Source: Chitinimonas arctica (GTDB taxonomy: Bacteria; Pseudomonadota; Gammaproteobacteria; Burkholderiales; Chitinimonadaceae). Taken from it: a stretch of 64,000 nucleotides of DNA. A program made the position numbers and the translations under genes. The notes beneath the pieces are model-generated. The model saw nothing but the letters and a program-made list of their open reading frames with translations, made no database searches and had not been told where the DNA came from. The stretch covers positions 4,340,001 through 4,404,000 of the forward strand of contig NZ_CP041730.1 in the NCBI RefSeq assembly GCF_007431345.1, given 5' to 3'. The first letter of the stretch is position 1. Every line of letters begins with the position of its first letter. This document shows, in pieces, positions 24,824 to 34,190 of the stretch.

Positions 24824-26239
24824 TTACTCGGCTTTTACCAGCGTTGCCGTGCTCCAGCCGCCGCCGAGCGACTGGTAGACGGTGACGAGGGCGGCCAGGC
24901 GGTTCTGCAAGGCGCTGACCCGGTCCCGTTCGGCGCCAAGGCGGTCCCGCTCCGCGTTGAGCAGATCCAGATAGCTGCTGGCGCCGGCCTTGTAGCGCAG
25001 CTCGGTCAATTGCTTGACCTTGTTCTGGCTATCGACGCGGGTCTGGGTCGCGATCAAGGCTTCGCGGGCGGCACGATGGCCGGCCAGTGCGCTGCGCGCA
25101 TCGCCATAGGCGGCGCGGGCGGCCTGGGCGTAGGCCAGTTCGGCCTGGTTGCGGCTGGCCTTGGCTGCTTCCACCTGGGCATCGATCCTGGCCAGGCCTA
25201 CCAGCGGCTGCAGCAAGGCGGCCCCGACGTTCCAGGTGCGGGCCGGTGCATCCAGCAGATTGCTCAGCTTGAGGCTTTCGCCGCCGAAGAAGCCGGTCAG
25301 CGACAGGCTGGGGAAGTAGCGGCGGCGGGTCTCGCCCAGGCTGGCTTCGGCCACGGCCAGTTGCGCCTCGGCCCGGCGGACATCAGGCCGGCGGGTCAGC
25401 AGGTCGGCCGGTAGGCCGGCCGGGATTTCCGGTGCCTTGGCCAATATTTCCAGACCCTTGCCCCGTTCTACCCGTCCTTCAATGACTTCCTTGGGGCTGC
25501 GTCCCAGCAGCACGGCCAGGGCCGCTTCGGCCTGTTCGCGGGCGGCCACGGCCTGCGGCAGGGCGGCTGCCACGCTGGAGCGCTCCACCTCGGCCAGCTT
25601 CAGCTCATAGTCGCTGGCGGCGCCCAGGTCGAAGCGCTTCTGTTGCAGCTTGAAGGCTTCGTCGCGGGTGGTCATCGACTGGCTGAGCAGGGCGACGTTG
25701 GCGTCCAGTGCCAACAGCGTGAAGTAGCTCTGGGCGGTCTGGGCGGCCACTGCGCTGCGAGTGGCTTCGCGGGCGTACTGGCTGGCCAGGACATTGGCCA
25801 GCGCGGCGTCCTTGGCCTTCCATACCCGACCCCATAGATCCAGCTCGTAAGAGACCGAGAGCCCGCCGTTGTAGACCGTCGAGGTCCCGGTCTGGCCCGG
25901 TTGGCCGGTCTCGTTGCTGGGATTGCGGCGGTTGGCGTTCAGGCCGAGGTTGACGTCGGGCAGCAAGGCCACCCGCGCCTGCGTCAGGGTGGAGCGCGAC
26001 TGCTCCACGCTTTGCATGGCGGTCATGACCTCGGCATTGTGGCTCAGCGCTTCCTCGATCAAGCTCTTGAGGGTGGCGTCATCGAAGCTGGTCCACCAGG
26101 CCGATAGTTCGGCCGGGGCGGTTTCGCTCTGGTGGGCCGGCAGCGCGAAGCTGGGCGGCGGCGCGGTGCCGGCGCAACCGGCCAGGCCGGCAGCGACCAG
26201 CAGTGCCAGCAGGCTGCTTTGCATGGGCTTACTTTTCAT
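24824..26239 (-). CDS. efflux outer-membrane factor lipoprotein (OprM/NodT family)
   Basis: 471 residues. Lipoprotein signal MKSKPMQSSLLALLVAAGLA with lipobox GC; typical OMF repeat helices (SRSTLTQARVALLPDVNLGL, AQTAQSYFTLLALDANVALL, RTAARAAYGDARSAL-like block). Forms the trimeric outer membrane channel of the tripartite pump. Start at ATG 26239, with AGGAG 8 nt upstream and an 11-nt overlap with the end of the RND gene, so translation is coupled. Last gene of the operon. Confidence 0.92.
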   Translation of the reverse strand: MKSKPMQSSLLALLVAAGLAGCAGTAPPPSFALPAHQSETAPAELSAWWTSFDDATLKSLIEEALSHNAEVMTAMQSVEQSRSTLTQARVALLPDVNLGLNANRRNPSNETGQPGQTGTSTVYNGGLSVSYELDLWGRVWKAKDAALANVLASQYAREATRSAVAAQTAQSYFTLLALDANVALLSQSMTTRDEAFKLQQKRFDLGAASDYELKLAEVERSSVAAALPQAVAAREQAEAALAVLLGRSPKEVIEGRVERGKGLEILAKAPEIPAGLPADLLTRRPDVRRAEAQLAVAEASLGETRRRYFPSLSLTGFFGGESLKLSNLLDAPARTWNVGAALLQPLVGLARIDAQVEAAKASRNQAELAYAQAARAAYGDARSALAGHRAAREALIATQTRVDSQNKVKQLTELRYKAGASSYLDLLNAERDRLGAERDRVSALQNRLAALVTVYQSLGGGWSTATLVKAE

Positions 26240-29200
26240 CGTGGATATCTCCTGCAACGATGCCGTATTCGCTTTCGGCTTTCGGCGTCAGCAATTCTTC
26301 CGGCTTGGTCTTGAGCTTCTTGTCCGTGATCAGCTTGAAGAACAGCGGGACGAAAAAGATTGCCAGGAAGGTGGCCGCCATCATGCCGCCCACCACCCCG
26401 GTGCCGACCGAAGTCCGCGCACCGGCGCCGGCGCCGGACGAGATCGCCAGCGGCAGCACGCCGAGGATAAAGGCCAGCGAGGTCATGATGATGGGCCTGA
26501 AGCGCAGGCGAGCCGCTTCGATCGCCGCGGCAGCCGGCGGATAGCCTTCGTGGTGCTTCATCACCGCGAACTCGACGATCAGGATGGCGTTCTTGGCAGC
26601 CAGTCCCAGCAGCGTGACCAGACCGATCTGGAAATACACGTCGTTGGAATATGCGCGCAGTTTCACCGCCACCAGGGCGCCGAAGATACCGAACGGCATG
26701 GCCAGCAGCACGGAGAAGGGTAGGGACCACTTCTCGTACTGCGCCGCCAGGATCAGGAACACCATCACGGCGGCCAGCACCAAGGCGATGATGGAAGCGC
26801 TGGAAACCTTCTTTTCCTGGAAGGCGGCGCCGGTCCATTCATAACCTACATCGCTTGGCAGTACCTGTTTGGCGGTTTGCTCGAAGGCGGCAATGGCTTC
26901 GCCGGACGAGTGGCCCACCGTGGGTCCGCCCAGCAGTTTTACCGCCGGCAGATTGTTGTAGCGATCCACCGTATCGGGGCCGGTGCTGTAGCTGACCTTG
27001 GCAAAGGCCGACAGGGGCACCATCTCGCCGCGCTGGCTACGTACATACAGGTTGCCGATATCCTCCGGCCGCTTGCGGTACTGCGCATCGGCGCTCATCA
27101 AGACCTGCCATGCGCGACCGTACTTATTGAAGTCGTTGACATAGTAGGTACCCAGCGTGCCTGCCAGGGTGTTGAAGGCGTCGGTCAGCGGAATGCCCAG
27201 CGACTTCGCCCGTTCGCGGTCCACGTCCACGTACAGCTGTGGCGCATTGGCCTTCCACAGCGTTTGCACGCCATGGCGGTCGCCGCCGCTCAGCACCGGG
27301 TTCTGCATGGTGGCGCCTATCATCGCACCCACCGAAGGGGCCAATGCCTTGGCACCGCCTTCGCCGCGGTTCTGCAGGTAGACCGTGAAGCCGCCGGTGT
27401 TGTCCAGGCCGAAGATGGCCGGTGGCGCGAACGCCATGACCAGCGCTTCCTTGATGGCCCCGGTCTTCATAAAGAACTCGCCCACCAATTCATTGGTGTT
27501 CATCGTGCGTTCGTCCCAATGCTTCTGGGTGACGAAGATGGTGGCTGCATTGTTCTTGAAGCCGCCGCCGATAAAGTCCATGCCGGCAAAGGCGATCACA
27601 TGCTCATTGGCCGGGTTGGACTGGATCGCGCCCACTACCTGCTTCAGCACTGCGTCGGTACGTTGCAGCGAGGCGCCATCGGGCAGGAATACCGCGCCGA
27701 TGTAATAGCCCTGGTCTTCGTCCGGCACCAGGGAGCTGGGCGTGAACTTGAACAGGCCGGCGGTGACCACCAGCATGCCGACGAATAGCGCGATACCCAG
27801 CAGCGAACGCTTCATCATGAATGTCACGCCGCCGACATAGCGGTCGGTGACGCGATGGAAGAAGTCGTTGAACCACAGGAAGAAGCGGGCGGTCTGCTTG
27901 TGCTCGCGCTTGAGCATCAGCACGCACAGGGCCGGCGTCATGGTCAGCGCCACGATGCCCGACAACACCACGGCAATCGAGATGGTGACCGCGAACTGGC
28001 GATACAGCTCACCGGTCAGGCCGCCAAGGAAGGCGATCGGCACGAACACCGCGCACAGCACCAGCACGATGGCGATAACCGGACCGGTCACTTCCTTCAT
28101 GGCCAGCAGGGCTGCCTCGCGGGCAGGCAGATGCTGCTCGTGCATGATCCGTTCGACGTTCTCCAACACCACAATGGCATCGTCCACCACGATACCGATG
28201 GCCAGCACCATGCCGAACAGGGTCAAGGTGTTGATCGAATAACCCAGCATATGCAGGCCGGCAAAGGTACCGATCAGCGATACCGGCACGGCCAGCGTGG
28301 GGATCAGGGTCGCGCGCCAGTTTTGCAGGAACAGGAACACCACCGCGAACACCAGGACCATGGCTTCGGCCAGGGTCTTGATCACCTCGTGGATAGAGAC
28401 TTCCACAAAGCGCGTAGTATCGTACGGCACTGCATAGCTCAGGCCTTTCGGAAACTGCGCGGCCAGACCGGTCATTGTCGCTTTGACTTCGCTGGCGACA
28501 TCCAGGGCATTGGCGCCGGGCTGCAGGAAAATACCCATCAGCACAGCGGGCTTGCCGTTGTATGTACCATTGAAGTCATTGTCCTTCGAGCCCAGTTCGA
28601 TCCGGGCGATATCCTTCAGGCGCAGCTTGGCGCCGTCCGGATTGGAGCGGACGATGATGTTCTCGAACTCTTCCGGCGAATTGAGCCGGCCCTTGGCGGT
28701 GATGGTGTAGACCATCTCCTGCTGGCCGCCGTTGGGCGACTGGCCGATCTTGCCGGCGGCGAACTGTGCGTTCTGCTCGGCAATGGCGGCCGCCACTTCA
28801 GGCACGGTCACCCGCAGCTGGGCCATGCGATCCGGCTTGAGCCAGATGCGCATGGCGTAGTCCTTGGCACCGAAGATCTGCACATTGGTCGTGCCGGGAA
28901 TCTTCTTGATGCTGTCCAGCACGTTCAAGGTGACGTAGTTCGAGGTGAACAGGTCGGTGTACTTGTCTTCCGGCGAATAGAAGGCCAGCACCTGGAGGAA
29001 GGCCGAGGAGCCTTTCTCCACCGATACACCCTGGCGGCGGACTTCTTCCGGCAGGCGGGCATCGGCTTGCTTGACCCGGTTGTTGACGTTGACCGCGGCC
29101 TTGTCCACGTCGGTGCCGATCTCGAAGGTGGCGGTGATTTCCACCGCACCGTTGGAGGTCGAAGTGGACGACATATACATCATGCCTTCCAGGCCGGTAA

Positions 29201-29408
29201 TGGCGTTTTCCAGCGGGGCCGCTACGGTCTCGGCAATGGTCTCCGCCGAGGCGCCGGGGTAGAAGGCGCGAACCTGCACCACCGGCGGCGAGATTTCAGG
29301 GTACTGCGCGATGGGCAGGATACGCATCGACGCCAGACCCGCGATCACGATAAAGATCGAGATCACGAAGGCGAAGATGGGCCTGTCGATAAAGAAGCGT
29401 GAAAACAT
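26229..29408 (-). CDS. RND efflux pump inner-membrane transporter (HAE1/AcrB family)
   Basis: 1059 residues, full length. Starts MFSRFFIDRPIFAFVISIF, the family start. RND signature positions are present: twelve TM segments, GxxxDD in VLAIGIVVDDAIVVLENVERI (proton-relay Asp pair), two large periplasmic loops with VQVRAFYPGASAETIAETVAAPLE and the docking loop. Exports hydrophobic drugs, dyes or detergents using proton motive force. Translationally coupled to the OMF gene downstream and 16 nt from the adaptor gene upstream. Substrates not predictable from sequence. Confidence 0.95.
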   Translation of the reverse strand: MFSRFFIDRPIFAFVISIFIVIAGLASMRILPIAQYPEISPPVVQVRAFYPGASAETIAETVAAPLENAITGLEGMMYMSSTSTSNGAVEITATFEIGTDVDKAAVNVNNRVKQADARLPEEVRRQGVSVEKGSSAFLQVLAFYSPEDKYTDLFTSNYVTLNVLDSIKKIPGTTNVQIFGAKDYAMRIWLKPDRMAQLRVTVPEVAAAIAEQNAQFAAGKIGQSPNGGQQEMVYTITAKGRLNSPEEFENIIVRSNPDGAKLRLKDIARIELGSKDNDFNGTYNGKPAVLMGIFLQPGANALDVASEVKATMTGLAAQFPKGLSYAVPYDTTRFVEVSIHEVIKTLAEAMVLVFAVVFLFLQNWRATLIPTLAVPVSLIGTFAGLHMLGYSINTLTLFGMVLAIGIVVDDAIVVLENVERIMHEQHLPAREAALLAMKEVTGPVIAIVLVLCAVFVPIAFLGGLTGELYRQFAVTISIAVVLSGIVALTMTPALCVLMLKREHKQTARFFLWFNDFFHRVTDRYVGGVTFMMKRSLLGIALFVGMLVVTAGLFKFTPSSLVPDEDQGYYIGAVFLPDGASLQRTDAVLKQVVGAIQSNPANEHVIAFAGMDFIGGGFKNNAATIFVTQKHWDERTMNTNELVGEFFMKTGAIKEALVMAFAPPAIFGLDNTGGFTVYLQNRGEGGAKALAPSVGAMIGATMQNPVLSGGDRHGVQTLWKANAPQLYVDVDRERAKSLGIPLTDAFNTLAGTLGTYYVNDFNKYGRAWQVLMSADAQYRKRPEDIGNLYVRSQRGEMVPLSAFAKVSYSTGPDTVDRYNNLPAVKLLGGPTVGHSSGEAIAAFEQTAKQVLPSDVGYEWTGAAFQEKKVSSASIIALVLAAVMVFLILAAQYEKWSLPFSVLLAMPFGIFGALVAVKLRAYSNDVYFQIGLVTLLGLAAKNAILIVEFAVMKHHEGYPPAAAAIEAARLRFRPIIMTSLAFILGVLPLAISSGAGAGARTSVGTGVVGGMMAATFLAIFFVPLFFKLITDKKLKTKPEELLTPKAESEYGIVAGDIHDEK

Positions 29409-29424
29409 GTATGGTCGCCCCTGG

Positions 29425-30666
29425 TTAAGACTTGGCAGCCGGAGCACCGGCCGGCGGCTGCTGGGCAGCCTTGGCGGCTTCCTCGGCCGTTAGCGGCGAT
29501 ACGGGCTGGTACGGGTAGAAGATGCGGGCCATGCCGTCGACGATGACCTTGTCGCCGGCCTTGAGCCCTTTCTTGATCAGCCAGCCATTGGGTTCGTCCG
29601 CGCCCAGCCTGACCCAGTCGCCCACCACCACGGGGGCGGGCACGGCGGCCGGCTTGCCATCCTTGCCGGCACCGACCACGTAGACGAACTTGCCGTTCGC
29701 ATCGTCGAGCACGGCGCGTTGCGGCACGGCGATACTGTTCGGCCGTTTGGCGCCGGACAGCACGACCCGGACGAACTGGCCCGGCGAAAGCTCGCCGCGT
29801 GGATTGGCGAACTGGGCGCGGCTGGCAAAGGCGCCGGTGTTGGCGTCGGCCTTGTAGTCGCTGAAGTTCAACTTGCCGGTTTCCTTCAGCCAGTGGCCAT
29901 CGCTGCTTTTGAGCCTGACCGCATAGCCGCTCTCCGGCAGCTTGAGCGTGCCGTTGGCGACTTCGCCCTGGACACGGCCGCGATCGGATTCCGACAGGGC
30001 GAAGTTCACGTCCATGGGGTCGGTCTGCGCCATGGTGGCCAGCAGGCTGTCGCCCTGGGCATTGGCCAGGCTGCCTTCAACCTTGAGCGCCCGCCCTACC
30101 ACGCCGGTGATCGGCGCGCGTACGTCGGTGTAGCCCAGGTCGATGCCGGTGGACTTGCTTTGTGCCTGGGCGGCCTTCAGGCCGGCGCGGGCGATATCCA
30201 GTGCCGACGCGGCGGTATCGAATTCCTGTTGGCTGATGGCCTTGGCCTCGATCAGCGGCTTGAGGCGGGTGAACTCGCGCTCGGCCTGCTTGAGGCGGGC
30301 CTCGGCGGTGGTCACATTGGCATCGGCGGCGGCGGCGGCGGCGGCCAAGGGCGCTGGATCAAGCCGGAACAAGGTCTGGCCGGCCTTGACCTGGCTGCCT
30401 TCCTCGAACAGGCGCTTATCCACGATACCGGTCACCCGCGCGCGAATTTCCACTTCACGGGAACCATTTGTCTGGCCCGGGTATTCAAAGTCGATAGGAA
30501 TGTCGCGAATGCTGACGGCTTCGTAGGTCACCATCGGTGGCGGCATGCCGCCACCGCCGTCTTGTGGCTGGCCCTTGCCGCAGGCGGCCAGAAGCGCGGT
30601 AATTATCAGGGCCGGTGCCAGGCGCAATGCGTAGGCGCGGGGAGGGGTGAGGCGTGAGGCGTGCAT
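29425..30666 (-). CDS. RND efflux periplasmic adaptor (AcrA/MexA family)
   Basis: 413 residues. Lipoprotein signal with lipobox LLAAC (Cys about 29), lipoyl/barrel-sandwich halves (GIVDKRLFEEGSQVKAGQTLFRLD and the second half VRAPITGVVGRALKVEGSL), helical hairpin (AADANVTTAEARLKQAEREF), and a C-terminal beta barrel. Bridges the RND pump and the outer membrane channel. Start at ATG 30666 (GAGGA upstream) gives a normal lipoprotein; the longer frame to 30807 would lack a lipid signal. First gene of the operon, divergent from the TetR repressor. Confidence 0.93.
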   Translation of the reverse strand: MHASRLTPPRAYALRLAPALIITALLAACGKGQPQDGGGGMPPPMVTYEAVSIRDIPIDFEYPGQTNGSREVEIRARVTGIVDKRLFEEGSQVKAGQTLFRLDPAPLAAAAAAADANVTTAEARLKQAEREFTRLKPLIEAKAISQQEFDTAASALDIARAGLKAAQAQSKSTGIDLGYTDVRAPITGVVGRALKVEGSLANAQGDSLLATMAQTDPMDVNFALSESDRGRVQGEVANGTLKLPESGYAVRLKSSDGHWLKETGKLNFSDYKADANTGAFASRAQFANPRGELSPGQFVRVVLSGAKRPNSIAVPQRAVLDDANGKFVYVVGAGKDGKPAAVPAPVVVGDWVRLGADEPNGWLIKKGLKAGDKVIVDGMARIFYPYQPVSPLTAEEAAKAAQQPPAGAPAAKS

Positions 30667-30858
30667 GGGTGAGTCCTCGCGATACTGAAGAAGTGGAGCG
30701 ATAAGGTAGAGCGGATACGGGCGCCGTTTCGGCTGACACCAAACTGACAGCATAGGAAGTGCCGGAGCAAGCCGCCAGTTTGGCGTTTTGTCATGACAAA
30801 CAAGCATTTGCCAAACCGCGGGCTTGCTTTGGGTTTGACGATGTGCCAGATTTTAGAT

Positions 30859-30872
30859 ACATACACGTATGT
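30859..30872. promoter_or_regulatory. candidate TetR operator
   Basis: ACATAC-AC-GTATGT, a perfect 6-bp inverted repeat in the divergent promoter region of the regulator and pump genes, 66 nt upstream of the regulator start. AcrR/TtgR-type operators are similar (TACAT..ATGTA). This is the natural site for autoregulated repression. Confidence 0.65.
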
Positions 30873-30937
30873 TTGTAAACACTGATGACGCCGTGGTTAT
30901 TAAGACATCCACGTCGTTAGCAATATAAAATCGCGAT

Positions 30938-31564
30938 ATGGCTAGAAAAACTAAGGAACAAGCGGCGGAAACCCGCGAACTGCTGCTAGATGCAGCAGAG
31001 CGGGTCTTCCATGCAAAAGGGGTAAGCCGCGCCGCATTGGACGATATCGCCCGCGATGCGGGTATGACGCGCGGGGCAATTTATTGGCATTTTGCCAATA
31101 AGGCTGCCATCTTCACCGCCATGTGCGACCGGGTGTCACTGCCCATGCAGGCGATGCTGAACACCCTGGTGGCCGATCCGGGCGACGACCCGCTTGGCCG
31201 CTTGGTACAGGACGGCGCCGACATCCTACGCCAAGTTGCCAACGACCCGCGCACATTGCGGGTGTTCGAGATCATCCTGTTCAAGACCGAGCTGAGCGAA
31301 GTGGTGGCCGAGGTCATGGCCGAAGAAGCCGAGCGGGCCGCCAGTTGCCGCCGGCAAATGGCCATCGTGCTGCAGGCCGCCCAGCGCCTGGGCCAACTGC
31401 CCGCCCATGTCGATTGCTACCTGGCCGCCTTCGCCCTCAACAGCTTTCTGATCGGCTGTATCCGCGAATGGCTGGAATTACGTGAATTCGACCTGGCGGA
31501 GAAGGCCGATTGGTTGATGCATACTTTCTATGCGGGCTTGCGGCATGCGCCGATGCGAACATGA
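30938..31564 (+). CDS. TetR family repressor of the RND operon (AcrR/TtgR-like)
   Basis: 208 residues. N-terminal HTH at 28-50 (ALDDIARDAGMTRGAIYWHFANK), preceded by the basic start MARKTKEQAAETRELLLDAAE typical of AcrR/TtgR; C-terminal MAATS-type ligand domain with CRRQMAIVLQAAQRLGQ. Predicted to bind the palindrome in the 271-nt divergent region and to be released by drug binding. The adjoining efflux operon strongly supports the assignment. Confidence 0.92.
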   Translation: MARKTKEQAAETRELLLDAAERVFHAKGVSRAALDDIARDAGMTRGAIYWHFANKAAIFTAMCDRVSLPMQAMLNTLVADPGDDPLGRLVQDGADILRQVANDPRTLRVFEIILFKTELSEVVAEVMAEEAERAASCRRQMAIVLQAAQRLGQLPAHVDCYLAAFALNSFLIGCIREWLELREFDLAEKADWLMHTFYAGLRHAPMRT

Positions 31565-31685
31565 ACCATGCGCCCTTGGTAGTGAATCGTTGAACAAACA
31601 CGGAATTGAATGGTCTGTTCGGTATCCAGTGGCCTGTAAAGAAGCGTAGTCTTACTTCCGATGTTGGCTTTGCGAGGATTCGCAC

Positions 31686-32102
31686 ATGAGCTTGAAAACA
31701 AAGAAGCAAATTGATCCCAGCTTTACGACTTCCGAGAAGGCGCGCATACCTCAGGGAGGAGCCTACAGGCGTTCGATGATCGTACGTCTGTGGAAGGAGA
31801 TTGGCACTGACCGCAAAATCCGCGAAGCAGAAGGCGCCAACGTAAGGAGGCTGACTTTCGGTTCGGTTATCGTTGAAGTATCCGCTCTCGACCGGGCAGA
31901 GATCCAACGTAATGTCAAAGTGGGTCAAGCTGCGCTAGCACGTGCCAAAAACACAATCGTCCAAGCCGGTGTTGATTTGCCGGAACAGGAGGGGGTGCCG
32001 CTGTTTCATGCCGATCCTAACCGCCCAGGTAAACTGGTCCGCGAACTGGATGGCAAGCGCGAGATTGGCTCGTTTGTGAACGGCATCTTTCTGGTGGGCT
32101 GA
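31686..32102 (+). CDS. putative antitoxin preceding zeta-like toxin
   Basis: 138 residues, basic, no signal peptide. Sequence is not recognised (MSLKTKKQIDPSFTTSEKAR at the start; VRRLTFGSVIVEVSALDRAE in the middle). Its stop overlaps the start of the zeta-like kinase gene (TGATG), a layout normal for toxin-antitoxin pairs, though the epsilon/PezA families look different. The region is poorer in GC than its neighbours. Antitoxin role is inferred from position only. Confidence 0.45.
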   Translation: MSLKTKKQIDPSFTTSEKARIPQGGAYRRSMIVRLWKEIGTDRKIREAEGANVRRLTFGSVIVEVSALDRAEIQRNVKVGQAALARAKNTIVQAGVDLPEQEGVPLFHADPNRPGKLVRELDGKREIGSFVNGIFLVG

Positions 32103-32863
32103 TGACCACGCCGGATAAAGCCGTGGATGCTTTCCTCAAAACGGCCGTGGATGCTGTCCTTGATGCGCAGCGTCAATCTGAAAAGCCTTTGGCGATTGTT
32201 CTTGCCGGCCACAACGGGTCTGGTAAATCGACAATGTGGTACCTGCAGTTGGCCGACAAGCTGCAAGTACCGCTCGTCAATGCCGATCGTATGATGCTGT
32301 CCATTCTCCCGGAAGTTAATCAAAACCAACACCTTCCAGCTTGGGCTGCCAGGCTGCGGGACAACGACACCAGCTGGATGAAAGTCGCTCAAATGGGTGT
32401 CGAGGCTTTTGTTGCCCAGGCCATGCTGCACGGGATCCCATTTGCCATGGAGACTGTATTTTCCCATTGGCGCCGACAGGAAGACGGTTCATTTGAATCC
32501 AAGATTCGGAAGATCGAAGAGATGCAGGAAGCTGGATACTTTGTGCTGCTGTTTTTTGTTGGACTCTCAGACGAACAGCTCTCGATAGCTCGAGTTTCCA
32601 CGCGGGTTATCGCGGGCGGCCACAATGTAGATGTCGAGAAACTTGTCCAACGTTTCCCGCGAACCCAAAAGGCGATTCGGCAAGCCGTTAAAGTAGCCGA
32701 TGCGGCTATCCTTACGGACAATAGCCGTGAACGGAGCGACGCATTTACGGTTTGCCGCATTCAAATGCGTGACAAGGTGGTCTATGACCGACGAATTTCG
32801 GAAACGGATACACCGAAAGTTATACGGAATTGGCTCGATATCGTGTGTCCACTCCCAACCTAA
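32102..32863 (+). CDS. zeta-toxin family kinase
   Basis: 253 residues. Walker A GHNGSGKST (36-44) and NADRMM follow the zeta/PezT (COG4185) pattern, as does the later FVGLSDEQLSIARVSTRV (R..R). Zeta kinases phosphorylate UDP-N-acetylglucosamine and poison peptidoglycan synthesis; the catalytic Asp/Arg residues were not all verified. Starts 1 nt inside the stop of the upstream small gene, so they form a translationally coupled pair. The next gene, anmK, is on the other strand. Confidence 0.75.
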   Translation: MTTPDKAVDAFLKTAVDAVLDAQRQSEKPLAIVLAGHNGSGKSTMWYLQLADKLQVPLVNADRMMLSILPEVNQNQHLPAWAARLRDNDTSWMKVAQMGVEAFVAQAMLHGIPFAMETVFSHWRRQEDGSFESKIRKIEEMQEAGYFVLLFFVGLSDEQLSIARVSTRVIAGGHNVDVEKLVQRFPRTQKAIRQAVKVADAAILTDNSRERSDAFTVCRIQMRDKVVYDRRISETDTPKVIRNWLDIVCPLPT

Positions 32864-32918
32864 GTCCATCCCTTAACGGGCTGGAGAGAAACTCCCAACT
32901 CATGTCGTAGTGCGGATA

Positions 32919-34019
32919 TCAGGCAGAATAAATCGCCCCCAAAACCCGAGCACCGGCGGCACCGGTAACCGCCGGCAGATTGCCTGGCTGTCCAGCCAGG
33001 CATTGCTTGGCGAGCCAGGCAAAGGCGACCGCTTCGACCCAGTCAGGATGCAGACCCAGCGCTTCGGTGCTGCTCACCAGGCGCGGCGCCAGCAGCGCGG
33101 CCAGCCAGCGCATCATTGCGCCGTTGCGGGCGCCGCCGCCGCAGATATAGATCGCCTCTGCCTCACCGGCCTCTTGCTCGATTTCGTTGGCGATGCTGCG
33201 GGCGGTGAACTCCAGCAAGGTGGCTTGCACATCCACCGGCGCCAGGCCCGGGAGCCCGGCCAGATGTTGGTCCAGCCAGCCGAGGTGGAATAGATCGCGG
33301 CCGGTGCTCTTCGGCGGCGCCAGGTCGAAATATTCGTCGGCCAATAATCGTTCCAACAGTTCGTTCACGCTATTGCCCGCGGCCGCCCAGGCGCCGTCGG
33401 CATCGTAGGGCTGGCCATGGTGGCGGGCGTTCCAGCCGTCCAGCAGCACATTGCCCGGCCCGCAATCCCAGCCGCGCACGGCACCCTTGGCGGGCAGGTC
33501 GGTGATATTGGCGATGCCGCCGATATTGACGACCGCACGGTGCCGCTTGCCGCCGAATACGCCCCGATGGAAGGCCGGCACCAGCGGGGCGCCTTGGCCG
33601 CCGGCCGCCACGTCGCGGCTGCGGAAGTCGGCTACTACGCGGATACCGCTACGTTCCGCCAGCAGCGCCGCGTTGCCTATCTGCACGGTAAACCCAAGTT
33701 CGGGCCGATGCCGCAAGGTCTGGCCATGCATGCCGATGGCCGCTACCTGGTCGGGTGCGACGCCGGCTTCGGCCAGTACGGCCGCCACGCTGGCGGCATA
33801 GGCCTCGGCCAGCGCGTTGGCCGCCAGTGCCACCCGTTGCAGTTCGTTGTCGCCGGGCGTCTGCAAGGCCAGCAATTCGGCATGCAAGCCAGCCTCGAAG
33901 GGGCGAAGAGCCGTACCCAGCAAACGCGGATTGCCGCTGGAGAAATCGACCAGGGCGCAATCGATGCCGTCCAGGCTGGTGCCGGACATCAGGCCGATAT
34001 AAAGAGTGGATTCAGACAT
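32919..34019 (-). CDS. anmK: anhydro-N-acetylmuramic acid kinase
   Basis: 366 residues. LYIGLMSGTSLDGIDCALVD at the start is the AnmK phosphate motif; GMHGQTLRHRP, IGNAALLAERSGI, and VADFRSRDVAAGGQGAPLVP are family blocks, and WDCGPGNVLLDGW another. Phosphorylates and opens the anhydro ring of murein fragments in peptidoglycan recycling. Start is ATG 34019; divergent from tyrS. Ends in GAIYSA, near the usual end. Confidence 0.95.
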   Translation of the reverse strand: MSESTLYIGLMSGTSLDGIDCALVDFSSGNPRLLGTALRPFEAGLHAELLALQTPGDNELQRVALAANALAEAYAASVAAVLAEAGVAPDQVAAIGMHGQTLRHRPELGFTVQIGNAALLAERSGIRVVADFRSRDVAAGGQGAPLVPAFHRGVFGGKRHRAVVNIGGIANITDLPAKGAVRGWDCGPGNVLLDGWNARHHGQPYDADGAWAAAGNSVNELLERLLADEYFDLAPPKSTGRDLFHLGWLDQHLAGLPGLAPVDVQATLLEFTARSIANEIEQEAGEAEAIYICGGGARNGAMMRWLAALLAPRLVSSTEALGLHPDWVEAVAFAWLAKQCLAGQPGNLPAVTGAAGARVLGAIYSA

Positions 34020-34190
34020 GACACGGCGCTGATAAGGGGGAGTGGGGCTAGCCTATGGCGGCGCCCAGGTGAATGCAAGCAGGTTTTTCAGAAGCCAGCA
34101 AAATCCTGGGAGGATGGCCGTATAGGTTAAAATCGGCGGTTTCGAATCTCGCGGCGTGTCTGGCACGCCGGCTCAGTGGAGAGTTTCAGC

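Noticed and set aside
26584..29402. Long plus-strand frames opposite the RND pump (e.g. 27855-29402, 515 codons)
   Set aside because: Shadow frames of a GC-rich gene; His/Gln/Gly-rich peptides without family similarity.
31437..31928. 163-codon minus-strand frame overlapping the TetR gene and the putative antitoxin
   Set aside because: Overlaps two better-supported plus-strand genes and has no recognisable content.
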